Shown here: in pieces, positions 17,940-27,244 of the stretch | How positions within the stretch are numbered: the stretch's first letter is position 1 | Layout of the letters: the number at the start of each line of letters is the position of its first letter | Source of the DNA: Thermoanaerobaculia bacterium | GTDB taxonomy: Bacteria > Acidobacteriota > Thermoanaerobaculia > Multivoradales > J023 | NCBI GenBank assembly: GCA_030431255.1 | Contig: JAUIJL010000010.1 | Location: forward strand, 124,001 to 188,000 | Length of the DNA: 64,000 nucleotides | Reading direction: 5' to 3' | Translations under genes and position numbers: made by a program | Notes under the pieces: generated by a model | Told to the model about the DNA's origin: nothing | What the model saw: the letters and a program-made list of their open reading frames with translations, nothing else | Databases searched by the model: none

Positions 17940-18395
17940 ATGCTGATCTCCAGGGATTGAAAGGTCATCGAGAATTCCCGTACGGCTATTCTATCGATAG
18001 AGGCGAATTCTTCGAAATACTCCCTTGGATTCGCCCATGGATCACGTCCACCACGGAATTTCTTGGCGGGTTGTTCTCGAACGTCGCGAGGAGTGGACCT
18101 GAGAGGGGGGTGAGCCGCGGTTGAAGCGAAGCCGACTGAGGATAACCTCTAGCCATGAGAAGGGCACCCGGCCTCCCTGTTTACGGCCCGTGCGGGAATT
18201 TGGATTCTACCCTGAAGCGTTCCCAAACAAGGGCCCGGCCTCGGATTGCGCGATCCCACTTCATCCAACCGATCGCTGAAATGGATGGAACGTGGCGTTA
18301 TCATATCGATATTCGGCGACGACTCGCTCCCGGGCCCACATTTACCAACCAATCAACGATCCGCCTTAAGATTCGACCATAAAGAGGCCGCAATC
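17940..18395. promoter_or_regulatory. Divergent intergenic region with paired TATCGATA palindromes
   Basis: 456 bp without a convincing gene between the TPR gene (minus) and the second VWFA gene (plus). The 10-bp palindromes CTATCGATAG (17991-18000) and ATATCGATAT (18303-18312) share the core TATCGATA; one lies 52 bp from each gene's side or about 84 bp before the other start. They could be operator sites. No confident -35/-10 pair was found. An open frame upstream of 18396 lacks protein-like composition. Confidence 0.35.
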
Positions 18396-20168
18396 ATGCA
18401 CCAAGTCCTACGTGTCTTCCTATTCGTTCTGCTTTCCGCTTCGGGCGCAATAAGCGCTGCTGTCGCCCAGGAAAACCCGGGCGACGGCTCGAAGGCACCA
18501 CGTTTTTTCACTGAGTCCTTAGATGTTCGGGTGGTGAATGTTGAAGTGTTCGTGACCGACCGCTCGGGTAATCCGGTCGAGGGCCTGACCCGAGAAGATT
18601 TCGATCTCCGGGTCGGCGGCAAAACCATCCCGATCTCAAACTTCTATGCCGAAGCCAAAGGGCAAGCCCGAGAAAGCCTTCAAGAGATCCAAGTCGAGCG
18701 GACGTCCGACTCGAGCTTTCAACCGATTGAAGAAATTGAGGCCGATCCTGAGCGGCGCGCCCATGTAGTAGTGCTGATCGACCACACCCGGATGAGGCCC
18801 GCCAACCGCAAACGCACTTTCAATGCCCTGCGCGAGGCAATCAAGGCGCTCGATGACGAGGATCTCGTCGCCGTGGTCGGGGTTGAAGGATCCCTGGTTT
18901 TTTACTCGGAATTTCTATACGACCGTGGGGCCATCGGCGACATTTTGGACGAAGCCCAAAAAGTATCCGGCCAGCTCGATGTGGTCGATTCCGAGCGACG
19001 TTTGATTTACGGCGAGCTGGCCCGAGGACAGAGTGGCGGATTCCTGGCCCGGTCCGCTGATCCGGATTCCAGCAGCTTGATCGCTCGAATTCAGGCCTAC
19101 GCCGCTCAAGAGTACAACCGAGGCTTGCAGTCGATGAATCACATCGAAAGGGTGGTCGCTACCCTGGCCGGCGTGCCGGGACGCAAAGCCGTTCTCTATG
19201 TCGGCGAGGGAATCCCCACCCGACCGGGCGAGGGTCTCTTCGTGGAATGGCGAAATCGCTTCGGCCAGGGCAATACCGATGCCGGTCCCGGAATGCGTCG
19301 GATCGATTTCAACAATGACTACACCCGAGCCGTGGGCAACTACGATCTGACCCACGCAATCGATAAGACGTCGCTGATCGCCAACCGCGCCGGCGTGACC
19401 CTTTACGCCGTCGACGCGGAAGACAGCCATGGCGGTCTATTGCGTTCTGCGCTCACTGAGCAAGGCTCGACGTCGGAGAGCGCCTCCGTGGTCGACGCCA
19501 ATTATCGAGCGACCCTCGAAGCCACCACCAAGGCGACAGGCGGTAAGCTGATCCGCTCTTCCGGTTTGTTGGTCAAGGAGCTGGAAAAGCTGACCCGTGA
19601 CTTCGATACTTTCTATTCGCTGGGTTTCAATCCACCTGAGACGTGGGAACCGGGCTCTTCCCACAACATCGAGGTCAAAGTGCGTGGCAAAGGGCGCACC
19701 GTTCGACATCGCACGGAGGTTCGCTTGCCCCAACCCGGGGAGCGCGAGGCGAGCGCGACGGTCGCCGCGTTGATGTATCAAAGCTTGGGCAACCCGCTTG
19801 AGATTAAGGCGGTGCCCGGCAGCGAGGCTCCCCGGGAAGACGGTACAGCCGCCCTGCCGATCATGCTCGAAATTCCCGTCGGCAATTTGGTGCTCGTTCC
19901 CCAAGGGGAAACCCACGTGGCTTCCCTGGCGATCTTCGTCAGTGTGAAAGACAAGGACGGAAACCCCGGGAAGGTGCAGAAGATTCCGTTTCACCTCAAC
20001 ATCCCCAATGACAAGGTGGAAGAAGCGAAGGCAAACTCCGCCCACTATCCGTTACCGGTCGCCCTTCGCCCGGGGGACCAGCAAGTAGCGATCTCCGTGC
20101 GGGACGACATCAACGGATCCCTGTCGACCATCCGAGTCGATGTGTCGAAGTTTTCGCAGTCGTTTTAA
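18396..20168 (+). CDS. VWFA-related secreted protein, paralogue of the 14720 gene
   Basis: 590 residues from the ATG at 18396, which follows AAAGAGG by 8 nt and begins a clean signal peptide (HQVLRVFLFVLLSASGAISAAVAQ); a longer frame upstream has no export signal at its start. FTESLDVRVVNVEVFVTDRSGNPVEGLTREDF is the VWFA-related family entry, followed by AHVVVLIDHTRM at the metal site, GRKAVLYVGEGIP and FYSLGFNPPE. Domain order and length match the protein at 14720, so the two are paralogues or partners. The C-terminal beta region is PLEIKAVPGSEAPREDG onward. Found on the outside of the inner membrane; ligand unknown. Confidence 0.87.
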   Translation: MHQVLRVFLFVLLSASGAISAAVAQENPGDGSKAPRFFTESLDVRVVNVEVFVTDRSGNPVEGLTREDFDLRVGGKTIPISNFYAEAKGQARESLQEIQVERTSDSSFQPIEEIEADPERRAHVVVLIDHTRMRPANRKRTFNALREAIKALDDEDLVAVVGVEGSLVFYSEFLYDRGAIGDILDEAQKVSGQLDVVDSERRLIYGELARGQSGGFLARSADPDSSSLIARIQAYAAQEYNRGLQSMNHIERVVATLAGVPGRKAVLYVGEGIPTRPGEGLFVEWRNRFGQGNTDAGPGMRRIDFNNDYTRAVGNYDLTHAIDKTSLIANRAGVTLYAVDAEDSHGGLLRSALTEQGSTSESASVVDANYRATLEATTKATGGKLIRSSGLLVKELEKLTRDFDTFYSLGFNPPETWEPGSSHNIEVKVRGKGRTVRHRTEVRLPQPGEREASATVAALMYQSLGNPLEIKAVPGSEAPREDGTAALPIMLEIPVGNLVLVPQGETHVASLAIFVSVKDKDGNPGKVQKIPFHLNIPNDKVEEAKANSAHYPLPVALRPGDQQVAISVRDDINGSLSTIRVDVSKFSQSF

Positions 20169-20198
20169 TTAGATCCTGTCCGGAAAAGCCGTCCTACG

Positions 20199-20367
20199 GG
20201 TCGGCCCAGCATCCCTGCGCGCGTCGCCTCAGAACTCGCGCCACCGCTGCTTCGCCGTCGTAAATTGCTGATGCGGATAAGCTTAAGCCGATTTGTAGGC
20301 TGAACCGCTCAGACACTCTCGGCTTTCCGTGTTCGGGGTGCTGGGCCTTTCTGATCTTCGAAACGGA
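20199..20367 (+). repeat. Dispersed repeat, copy A (about 168 bp)
   Basis: This stretch aligns over its full length with the reverse complement of 33273-33440. A hand alignment gives roughly three quarters identity, with near-identical blocks such as TGCGCGCGTCGC, CTCGCGCCACCGCTG and GCTTTCCGTG. Both copies lie between convergent genes. An open frame across the copy (minus strand, about 105 codons) is not conserved in the other copy's frame, so I read it as non-coding. It may be a MITE-like or REP-like element, or a structured RNA. Confidence 0.75.
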
Positions 20368-20376
20368 CTCGCAGGG

Positions 20377-20409
20377 GTCGGCTGGGTGGCCTACGCGCCG
20401 AGCCGACCA
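20377..20409. repeat. 8-bp inverted repeat downstream of the dispersed repeat
   Basis: GGTCGGCT (20377-20384) and AGCCGACC (20402-20409) are perfect inverted arms around a 17-nt loop. In addition TCGGCCCAGC (20202-20211) and GCTGGGCCGA (20452-20461) are 10-bp inverted arms that bracket nearly the whole spacer. Either could be transposon ends or RNA stems. Confidence 0.5.
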
Positions 20410-20481
20410 GATCCTCGAAAAGGCTAGGCTGTTTGCGAGCCGAAATCGAGGCTGGGCCGAAGGCTGAAATTCCGCCCATAG

Positions 20482-20507
20482 AAAAAGCCCTCCGAAGAGG
20501 GCTTTTT
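20482..20507. terminator. Bidirectional rho-independent terminator
   Basis: Arms AAAAAGCCCTC (20482-20492) and GAGGGCTTTTT (20497-20507) flank the loop CGAA, giving a T-tract on each strand. It separates the convergent VWFA gene and the TonB-dependent receptor gene (ending 20546). Confidence 0.9.
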
Positions 20508-20545
20508 CCACTTCTCCGGATCAGATCCGGATCAGATCACCACTA

Positions 20546-23500
20546 TCAGAAGCGCAGACGCGCACCGAGGAAGTAGCGACGCGGTTGGACGAAGTCCAGA
20601 CCGTCTAGGAACGCCACGTCGGGATCGTTGACGAGATCCTGCACGCGGATGGTCTGCTGGTCGTCGAACACGTTGAAGATGTCGAGGAAGAAGTCCGCCT
20701 CAACACGATCGGTGATCGACCACAGGTAGGACACGCGGGCGTCGAGGGTGCCGTAATCGGAACCGTCGATGAAGCCGATGGCGTCCTCTTGGATCCAACG
20801 CTCGGAGATGCCATTGGCCTCGAACGGGGTAGCCACACGGTCAGGCAGGTTGCGGGAGAACGCGCGGGCGCCGGAGCGATTGAGCGTCACACCGGAGTTC
20901 CAGCGGTAGCTACCACCGACCTGGAAGCCGTTGTCCCAGTTGTAGGAACCACTGACCTTGAGTAGATGCTCGACGAGGCCGGGTTGCACACCGGTGCGAC
21001 CGACAGCGCGAGGATCGAGGAAGAACACATCACCAGCGCCGTCGGCGTTGGAGTCGGAGTTCGAGTTGGCTTCCGCGTCAGCGTAGTTGTAGGACGCCAG
21101 CAATTGCCAGTTGTCGCTATAACGCTTACGGAAGATCAACTCAAGACCTTGCCAATCGCGGAAAGCTTCCGGCGGCAGGGTACCGATGATGAAGTTCAAG
21201 TTGGTCGGAATGTCGGCCAGGGTCGGGAAACCGAAGAACGCCGGACCCAAGAAAAGGGCGTCCGAAGCATTCAAGTCACCGTCGTAGTCGGCCGGGTTGT
21301 AGTAGAGGCTACCGTAATCCTCAAGAATGTCGGCGGTCTCACGATCGATCAAGTTGAGCTCGAACATCATGTTGGAGCCGAGATCTTGCTTGAACTGGAG
21401 CTGGATCTCGTCGGTGTAAGGGGTCTCGATGCGCGGAGCAAAGAAACCGTCCTGCTGAGCCAGGCCACCGCGAATACGGAAGGTCGTGAACTCTTGCGCT
21501 TCTTCGAGCCAAACTTGCTCTTCGATGACACGACCGGTCAAGGAACCGGCGAAATCGGTCATGTTGTTACGGACCGCGTCAAAGTAACGGCCGTAGAACA
21601 CACCGACGCTGCTGCGACCGTCGCCCTTGAGATCGTAGGCGACGGAAACACGCGGGGCCACGGCAAGGTCGAAGTCAGAAATTTCGTCGCCGGTGGAAGC
21701 GAAGTGATCCCATTGCTCGGCACGGACACCGGCGTTGATGCTCCACTTGTTCCACTGCCAGGAATCCTGGATGTAGGCTTGGTAGAAGTCCGAAGACTCG
21801 GTCTGCTCACCCTCGGACACCTGTAGGTCACGAGCGTAATTGATCTGGCCATTCGGGTTGCCGGCGGTGCTGGCAAACGTCATGTTGTTGGTGATCTCAG
21901 CGTCGGAAAGGGCGCCGTCGTTGTTGTCGTCCCACAAGCCCAGGAGAAGGGCAGCGTTCTGAGCCGACAAGTTGGCACGGAAGCCTTGGAAGTCGTCCGG
22001 AGACGCACCAAACTCAAGAGTGCTGAAGCCGACACCACCAGGGGCACAGCTACCGTCGATCTCGCAGAGACCGATGACGTTACCGATTTCCTGGGCGGTG
22101 ATCGAGGTCCAGAAAGCACCGCCGACGGTGATCTGGTTCTCGAACAGCTCGGAATCACCAAACTCGTAACCGATTTTCACGGCGTGGTCGCCGGCACCGG
22201 TGTCGAAGAGATATTCGAGGGACGCGCGGTTCAAGGTGTTGGAACGGGTTACGAAGTTATCCGTACCTGCGCCACCCAGGCGATCCGAACCGGTCGAACC
22301 GGGGCGGAAGCTGATGACGTTACCGGGGTCGCGGTTCTTCGGGAACTCGTTGAGGTCACCGTCGTGTTGGCTGGTGCTCAGCTCGAGAGCCGCAGAGCCC
22401 CAAACACGGTTGTAACCCACCGTGAAGCGGTCACCACCGGTCTCGAAGGACTCGTCGGCACTGTTCGGCACGTCACGGTTGAAGCTACCGTCTTGGTCCT
22501 CAGGATCGGACAAGAAGGTACCGGAGATCACGTCGCTACCGGTGATCGCCCAGGTCAGCTTGGCGAAGCCTTGATCCTGGGTGCGAGTCGGTCGGCGAAG
22601 GAACTCGTTGGTGTTCCGGGTAACCACGTCCTGCTCGCGCTCGACGATCCGGAAGCTGGTGAAGAACCAAGCTTTGTCGGTGACCAACGGACCGCCGAAG
22701 GTGACCGCGGTGTCGAAGGTGGAGAACGACTCATCCGCGAAGTGATCGTTGTCCTCAACCAAGCTGTCGTCTTGGAAGTAGTAGTTCACGGAACCCGAGA
22801 ATTGATTACCACCACTCTTGGTGACGACGTTGGAGATCAGGCCGGGGGCACCGACGAACTCGGCGGGGATGGCGCCGGTCAGCACGGATTGCTCCTGGAT
22901 GATCTCGGTGTTGAGATCAGCGCCGAACAGACCGTTGGTCCGATCGGTGACGTTAATGCCGTCGAAGTAGTACAGGTTGTCGGTGGAACGACCCACGCGA
23001 CCGAGGCCGTCACTGTAGTTGATGCCGGAACGGGAAGCGGGGTTGCCCTCGCTGTCGATACCGTCCTGGACGCCCGGAACCAACTGCAGGTAGTCCTGGT
23101 AGGACCGTGCAGTCGGCAGGGACTCGGTGAGCTCGAGGGTGATGTTCTGGCCGGCTTGGGTCTTGGTCACGTCGACGAGGGGGGCCTCGGCGGTGACGAT
23201 CACCTCGTCGGTCACCTCGGCGAGGCCAAGCTTGACCGCCAGAGGCCGGTTCTGACCAGCGGTCACGGTGACAGCCGTCACCGTAGCGGTCGAGAAACCT
23301 TCGAGGGAGACCGTGACGACATAGTTGGTCGCCGGGTCGAGGGCGACGATGGTCGCCTTGCCGTTGTTGTCGGTGAAAATGGTACGGCGAGTCAGGGTCT
23401 CGTCAGAGACCGCGTTGACGCTCGCACCGGGGACCGCTTGACCTTCCGTGTCGGTCACGGTCACCTCAATGCTACCGCGTTGAGCCTGGCCAAACGCCGC

Positions 23501-23551
23501 TGCCGAAGCAACGAGCAAAGCCAGTGCCATCAATGCAAAAATTCTACGCAT
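20546..23551 (-). CDS. TonB-dependent receptor with N-terminal carboxypeptidase-regulatory-like domain
   Basis: 1001 residues from the ATG at 23551, placed after a strong AAGGAGGAG site; a longer TTG-initiated frame adds only 22 non-signal residues. The signal peptide is RRIFALMALALLVASAAAFGQ. A CarboxypepD_reg fold follows (about 23-105: RGSIEVTVTDTEGQAVPGASV), then a plug (about 110-260) that includes LPTARSYQDYLQLVPGVQDG and LYYFDGINVTDRTNG. The rest is an outer-membrane beta-barrel that ends in the aromatic terminus RRYFLGARLRF. This is the Oar/SusC-like type very common in Acidobacteriota, used for import of large ligands such as glycans or peptides. No TonB box is obvious. Strong ribosome site and terminator suggest high expression. 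Confidence 0.92.
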   Translation of the reverse strand: MRRIFALMALALLVASAAAFGQAQRGSIEVTVTDTEGQAVPGASVNAVSDETLTRRTIFTDNNGKATIVALDPATNYVVTVSLEGFSTATVTAVTVTAGQNRPLAVKLGLAEVTDEVIVTAEAPLVDVTKTQAGQNITLELTESLPTARSYQDYLQLVPGVQDGIDSEGNPASRSGINYSDGLGRVGRSTDNLYYFDGINVTDRTNGLFGADLNTEIIQEQSVLTGAIPAEFVGAPGLISNVVTKSGGNQFSGSVNYYFQDDSLVEDNDHFADESFSTFDTAVTFGGPLVTDKAWFFTSFRIVEREQDVVTRNTNEFLRRPTRTQDQGFAKLTWAITGSDVISGTFLSDPEDQDGSFNRDVPNSADESFETGGDRFTVGYNRVWGSAALELSTSQHDGDLNEFPKNRDPGNVISFRPGSTGSDRLGGAGTDNFVTRSNTLNRASLEYLFDTGAGDHAVKIGYEFGDSELFENQITVGGAFWTSITAQEIGNVIGLCEIDGSCAPGGVGFSTLEFGASPDDFQGFRANLSAQNAALLLGLWDDNNDGALSDAEITNNMTFASTAGNPNGQINYARDLQVSEGEQTESSDFYQAYIQDSWQWNKWSINAGVRAEQWDHFASTGDEISDFDLAVAPRVSVAYDLKGDGRSSVGVFYGRYFDAVRNNMTDFAGSLTGRVIEEQVWLEEAQEFTTFRIRGGLAQQDGFFAPRIETPYTDEIQLQFKQDLGSNMMFELNLIDRETADILEDYGSLYYNPADYDGDLNASDALFLGPAFFGFPTLADIPTNLNFIIGTLPPEAFRDWQGLELIFRKRYSDNWQLLASYNYADAEANSNSDSNADGAGDVFFLDPRAVGRTGVQPGLVEHLLKVSGSYNWDNGFQVGGSYRWNSGVTLNRSGARAFSRNLPDRVATPFEANGISERWIQEDAIGFIDGSDYGTLDARVSYLWSITDRVEADFFLDIFNVFDDQQTIRVQDLVNDPDVAFLDGLDFVQPRRYFLGARLRF

Positions 23552-23814
23552 CCGTTCTCCTCCTTGTGGAGATGTTGTTGAAACCAGACCTTCATTTGAA
23601 AGCAAGATCCAGGCCAATTTCGGCAGGAGCCGATAAGATACACCCAGAAGGTGAATAACCTAGGCCTGTAGCCGTATTTCGTGAAGGCCGAATTGAGACA
23701 ATACTAGATTTCCACTGCGATTGGCACACGCCAGATCCAGGGTTTTGAAGTTTTGTCCGGCACGTTGAAGAAGCACAGGAAGAAATCCAGCGAAAAGAGA
23801 TCCCCGTGGTCACA

Positions 23815-25326
23815 TCACTTGCATGTGCGCCCCAAAGCCTGCAGTCGGCCTGCGGCCAACGGATTCGGTTTGGCCTCCATCGACCGGCAGTAATGGACCA
23901 CCGCGGCCTCTCGGCTACCCGTTGCTTCCAGAACAAGCCCCATGTAAAACAGGGTCTGGGCATTGCTCGGGTCCGCCGCCAGGGCGATCTTGAAATGATC
24001 CAGGGCAGCATACGGTTGTCCGGTTTGCGCCAAAGCGCTACCCCAATCGTTGTGGACCCAGATCGGAACCTCTGCCGTGGAAGCTTCGGCCCGCGCGAAG
24101 CTTTCCAAGCCTGCCTGCAGATCTCCTGAGAGCACCTTGGCGCGGCCCAACAGCCAAAGCGCTTCGGCATCGTCCGGATCCATCTGAAGAGCCTGCTCGA
24201 GATGCGGGATCGCCGCCCCTGCTTTTTGGTAGTCGATCAGCAAACCGGCGAGCTGCACCCGGGGTTTAATCCGCGCCGGATCCAGGGTCAACACGCGCTC
24301 GAGATGGCGGCGCGAAAGCTCCGGTCGATTCAGGTGGCCTAAGGCCGTGGCAAGTTGATTGTGGGCGTCCGGACTGTCGGGCAAAAGGTCGACCACGATC
24401 TGCAATCCCCGAGCCGCCTGTTCGAAATCACCGTTGTCCAAAAAGGCTTTGGCCCGCTCCCAAATCAACACGGAGCTGACACCTTCCGAAACCACCTGGC
24501 CCATCAAAGGGTCATCGTAAAGATTGTAGATGGCCGCGCCACGAGCCCGCTGGGCAATTTCCCGAGCTTCGTCTCGCCGCCCCTGACGCATGAAAACCTG
24601 TCCCAACGTCGAGAGAGCCTGGGCGTGACGGGGCTCTTCCCGCAACACCCTTTCGAGCAAATCCTCGGCATTCTCGAGCTTGCCCCGGGCCAGCTGAACC
24701 TGAGCCAGGGTGACCCGGGCGGGCTGAAGGCCGGGCTCGATCTCCAGCGCTCTACGCAGCTCCTTGGCCGCCGCGTCCGGCTGGTTGTCCGCCACCAAGA
24801 CCTTCCCCAACCGCATGTGGGCGGGGGCATAACCCGGATTTAGATCTAGGGCTCGACGGAAGGATTTCGCCGACGCCGTGAGGTCGGTGCCGACGACGCT
24901 CAACACATCGCCCAGGTAATAGGGCCAACGTGCGTCGGTCAAATCGAGCTGCTGGGCTCGACGATAGGCCGCTGCCGCTTCCTCCCACAGCTCGTGGGCG
25001 TGGCAGACCATGCCGAATTGGCCCCAAGCCGTGGCCGATTGCGGATTCTTCAGCACCGCTGCTCGGGTCTCTTCCAGTCGCTCGGCGACCCGCTCTTCCA
25101 TGTCGGTCATGTCCGGCTGGGGAACACCCTCCGGGTCGGCTGGGATCGATGGAGTTTGGGCACCGGCGACCGACTCCCTTTGCGGCTTTGTCGACGACGA
25201 GCTCTCCGCCACCCCTTCTGGACCCGTTCCGCAGCCACAGACCAGGCACGGGATCGCGGCCACCACCAAGATCATCCGCCATGAAGAAGGCCCGACAAGA
25301 GGACGTGTGCGAATCGAGGGGCTCAC
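23815..25326 (-). CDS. TPR lipoprotein, partner of CRTAC1
   Basis: 503 residues from a GTG at 25326 that overlaps the CRTAC1 stop by 4 nt (GTGA). The N-terminal hydrophobic segment ILVVAAIPCLVCGCG ends in a lipobox-like V-C-G-C, so it is probably a lipoprotein. After a proline/serine linker come at least nine TPR units, e.g. SATAWGQFGMVCHAHELWEEAAAAYRRAQQL and PGYAPAHMRLGKVLVADNQPDAAAKELRRAL. YNLYDDPLMGQVVSEGVSS (near 270-290) is a loop seen in TPR proteins that sit beside CRTAC1 genes. Likely a periplasmic or surface scaffold working with its two operon partners. Confidence 0.82.
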   Translation of the reverse strand: MSPSIRTRPLVGPSSWRMILVVAAIPCLVCGCGTGPEGVAESSSSTKPQRESVAGAQTPSIPADPEGVPQPDMTDMEERVAERLEETRAAVLKNPQSATAWGQFGMVCHAHELWEEAAAAYRRAQQLDLTDARWPYYLGDVLSVVGTDLTASAKSFRRALDLNPGYAPAHMRLGKVLVADNQPDAAAKELRRALEIEPGLQPARVTLAQVQLARGKLENAEDLLERVLREEPRHAQALSTLGQVFMRQGRRDEAREIAQRARGAAIYNLYDDPLMGQVVSEGVSSVLIWERAKAFLDNGDFEQAARGLQIVVDLLPDSPDAHNQLATALGHLNRPELSRRHLERVLTLDPARIKPRVQLAGLLIDYQKAGAAIPHLEQALQMDPDDAEALWLLGRAKVLSGDLQAGLESFARAEASTAEVPIWVHNDWGSALAQTGQPYAALDHFKIALAADPSNAQTLFYMGLVLEATGSREAAVVHYCRSMEAKPNPLAAGRLQALGRTCK

Positions 25327-27170
25327 GGACCGCCCTCACCCCGGCGCAGGGTCACCACTCGATCCACCTCGACGCCGGTGAAGGTCTCTTGCTTGCCATC
25401 CGGCCAGCGGACGCGAACCGCTTCCACCTTATCGGCCTCTCCCAGGCCGAAATGGGCCCGGGGATCGCTACTGGACAAATAGCTCATGGCGCTTTGCACG
25501 GTGCGCATCTGACGCCGGCCACCGACCTCGATCTCCACACGCGCCCCGAGAGCTCGACGATTCAAGCTCGGATCCACTGCGTCCACCAGCAACCAGTGGC
25601 CGTTCCCGGGCCGGGATCGATACACCCGTGCAGGGCCTTCCAGGTTGCTGACCACCAAATCGAGGGCACCGTCACCGTTGAGGTCACCGGTGGCCAAACC
25701 ACGGCTGACCTCGATCGGTCGCACGAAATCCCGTGCTTCCGCCTCGGCAATGCGGAATTGGCCCTGATCATTGAGGTAGATCAGATTCGGCTCCGCGTAA
25801 GGATTCCAAGGGCCCGCCAATTGATCCGTCAGGGGGTCGCCCCGGGTGACCCGGCCGTTGGCGATCGCCAAGTCCAGATCGCCGTCCAAATCCAAGTCCA
25901 AGGGCGTGGTGCCGAAGCCGGTGTACGGGGTGCTGGCGGCAGCCAAGCCCACCTGGGCGGTTTGATCCTCGAATCCGATACCGGTGCCGAGGTTGCGGTA
26001 GAAGGTATTCGTTTCGTCGCGGAGATGGGTAATAAAAAGGTCGAAGTCGGAATCGTTGTCGAAATCCGCTGCCACCACGCCCATGCCGGCCTCATATAAC
26101 CCGGATGAGTTGACGCTCGAGCCCATGATCAGGGCATCGTCGACGAACGTCCCGTCCTTCTGGTTGATCCACAGCTGGTTGGGGTCGCCGTCGTTGGCGA
26201 CGTAGATGTCGACCCAGCCGTCGTCGTCCAGATCTTCGCAGACCACGCCCAGACCCGCGCCGGTCACCTCTTGGATGCCCGCCGAGGCGCTGATGTCTTT
26301 GAAGGTGCCGTCGCCCTGGTTGTGCCACAGCACGTCGGTGCGGTCCTCAAAGCTGCTGGGGCCGCAATACTCGCGGCGACCTGCTTTGTCGGTGCATTGG
26401 ACATCCGGGTCGTAGACCACATACCGCACCACGTAGAGGTCGAGGAAACCGTCGCGATCGATGTCGCAGAAAGCCGCGCTGCTTGCCCACTCCAGCTTCG
26501 GATCGGAATTCGAGCTCAAACCCGCGGATCGGGTCACGTCCTCGAAAGTGCCGTTCCCTTTGCTGCGATAGAGCCGGTCGACGCCGATGTTGGCGACGAA
26601 GATATCTTCGTCGCCGTCGTTGTCTATGTCCCCCACCGCGACGCCGGTACCGTAACCAGGATCTCCCAAGCCCGAGCCGACCAAGCCGGCGCCGTCGGCA
26701 ACCGGATTAAAAACACCGTTTTCTTGCAAATAGAGACGATTCCGTGGCCCGTCTTTGGCTTGGCTCTGCCCGAGCTCGGGAGCGCCCGACACAAAGTAGA
26801 GGTCTAAATCCGAATCCCCGTCGGCATCGAAGATCGCGACGCCGCCGCCCATCATTTCCGGAAACAGCAAGTCGCCGGCGGCACCGCTTTGGTGCTTGAA
26901 ATCGATTCCCCAAGCCTCGGTCGTTTCGACCAGCAGGGGCTCTGCGGATCCAGCACCGCCATCGGCAGGAGCCGGCGGTGGGGTCGTGGCGCCTGGATCG
27001 CCGGTGCGGGCATCGCCGGGAGCGGACGTTCCAGCGGAATCCGGATCCGACGAGGAGCCCGTTCCGTCGGCACAGCCCATGGGCAGGCAGGCGATGCAGA
27101 TCGCCGATGCGATTCCGGCAAGGCGGGTGAAAATTGAAGCGGGACGAGGTCGTTCAGGTCGGCCAAACAT
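25323..27170 (-). CDS. CRTAC1-family lipoprotein (FG-GAP repeats plus ASPIC/UnbV domain)
   Basis: 615 residues. LAGIASAICIACLPMGC at about 17-33 is a lipoprotein signal with lipobox LPMGC. After an A/P/G/T-rich linker there are repeated calcium-binding FG-GAP/VCBS blades: DADGDSDLDLYFVSGA, DIDNDGDEDIFVANIG, DIDRDGFLDLYVVRYV, DLDDDGWVDIYVANDG, DFDNDSDFDLFITHLRD and DLDLDGDLDLAIANG. The last 100 residues are the ASPIC/UnbV domain (RRALGARVEIEVGGRRQMRTV to FGLGEADKVEAVRVRWPDG). Family members are extracellular beta-propellers, and their ligand is unknown. The middle gene of a three-gene operon with two TPR proteins. Confidence 0.92.
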   Translation of the reverse strand: MFGRPERPRPASIFTRLAGIASAICIACLPMGCADGTGSSSDPDSAGTSAPGDARTGDPGATTPPPAPADGGAGSAEPLLVETTEAWGIDFKHQSGAAGDLLFPEMMGGGVAIFDADGDSDLDLYFVSGAPELGQSQAKDGPRNRLYLQENGVFNPVADGAGLVGSGLGDPGYGTGVAVGDIDNDGDEDIFVANIGVDRLYRSKGNGTFEDVTRSAGLSSNSDPKLEWASSAAFCDIDRDGFLDLYVVRYVVYDPDVQCTDKAGRREYCGPSSFEDRTDVLWHNQGDGTFKDISASAGIQEVTGAGLGVVCEDLDDDGWVDIYVANDGDPNQLWINQKDGTFVDDALIMGSSVNSSGLYEAGMGVVAADFDNDSDFDLFITHLRDETNTFYRNLGTGIGFEDQTAQVGLAAASTPYTGFGTTPLDLDLDGDLDLAIANGRVTRGDPLTDQLAGPWNPYAEPNLIYLNDQGQFRIAEAEARDFVRPIEVSRGLATGDLNGDGALDLVVSNLEGPARVYRSRPGNGHWLLVDAVDPSLNRRALGARVEIEVGGRRQMRTVQSAMSYLSSSDPRAHFGLGEADKVEAVRVRWPDGKQETFTGVEVDRVVTLRRGEGGP

Positions 27171-27244
27171 GCGCCGATCTTAGCAGCAGGAATGCCGCTC
27201 GTATACGCCGCTGCCGAAGCGACATGGGCCTGAAGAAGGCCGGA

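Noticed and set aside
20194-20511. A 105-codon minus-strand frame across the dispersed repeat
   Set aside because: The second repeat copy does not keep this frame, the frame runs through a rho-independent terminator, and there is no ribosome site.
21986-23581. A 531-codon open frame on the plus strand
   Set aside because: It is antisense to the TonB-dependent receptor, whose signal peptide, strong ribosome site and barrel end are clear. GC-rich codon use opens the opposite frame.
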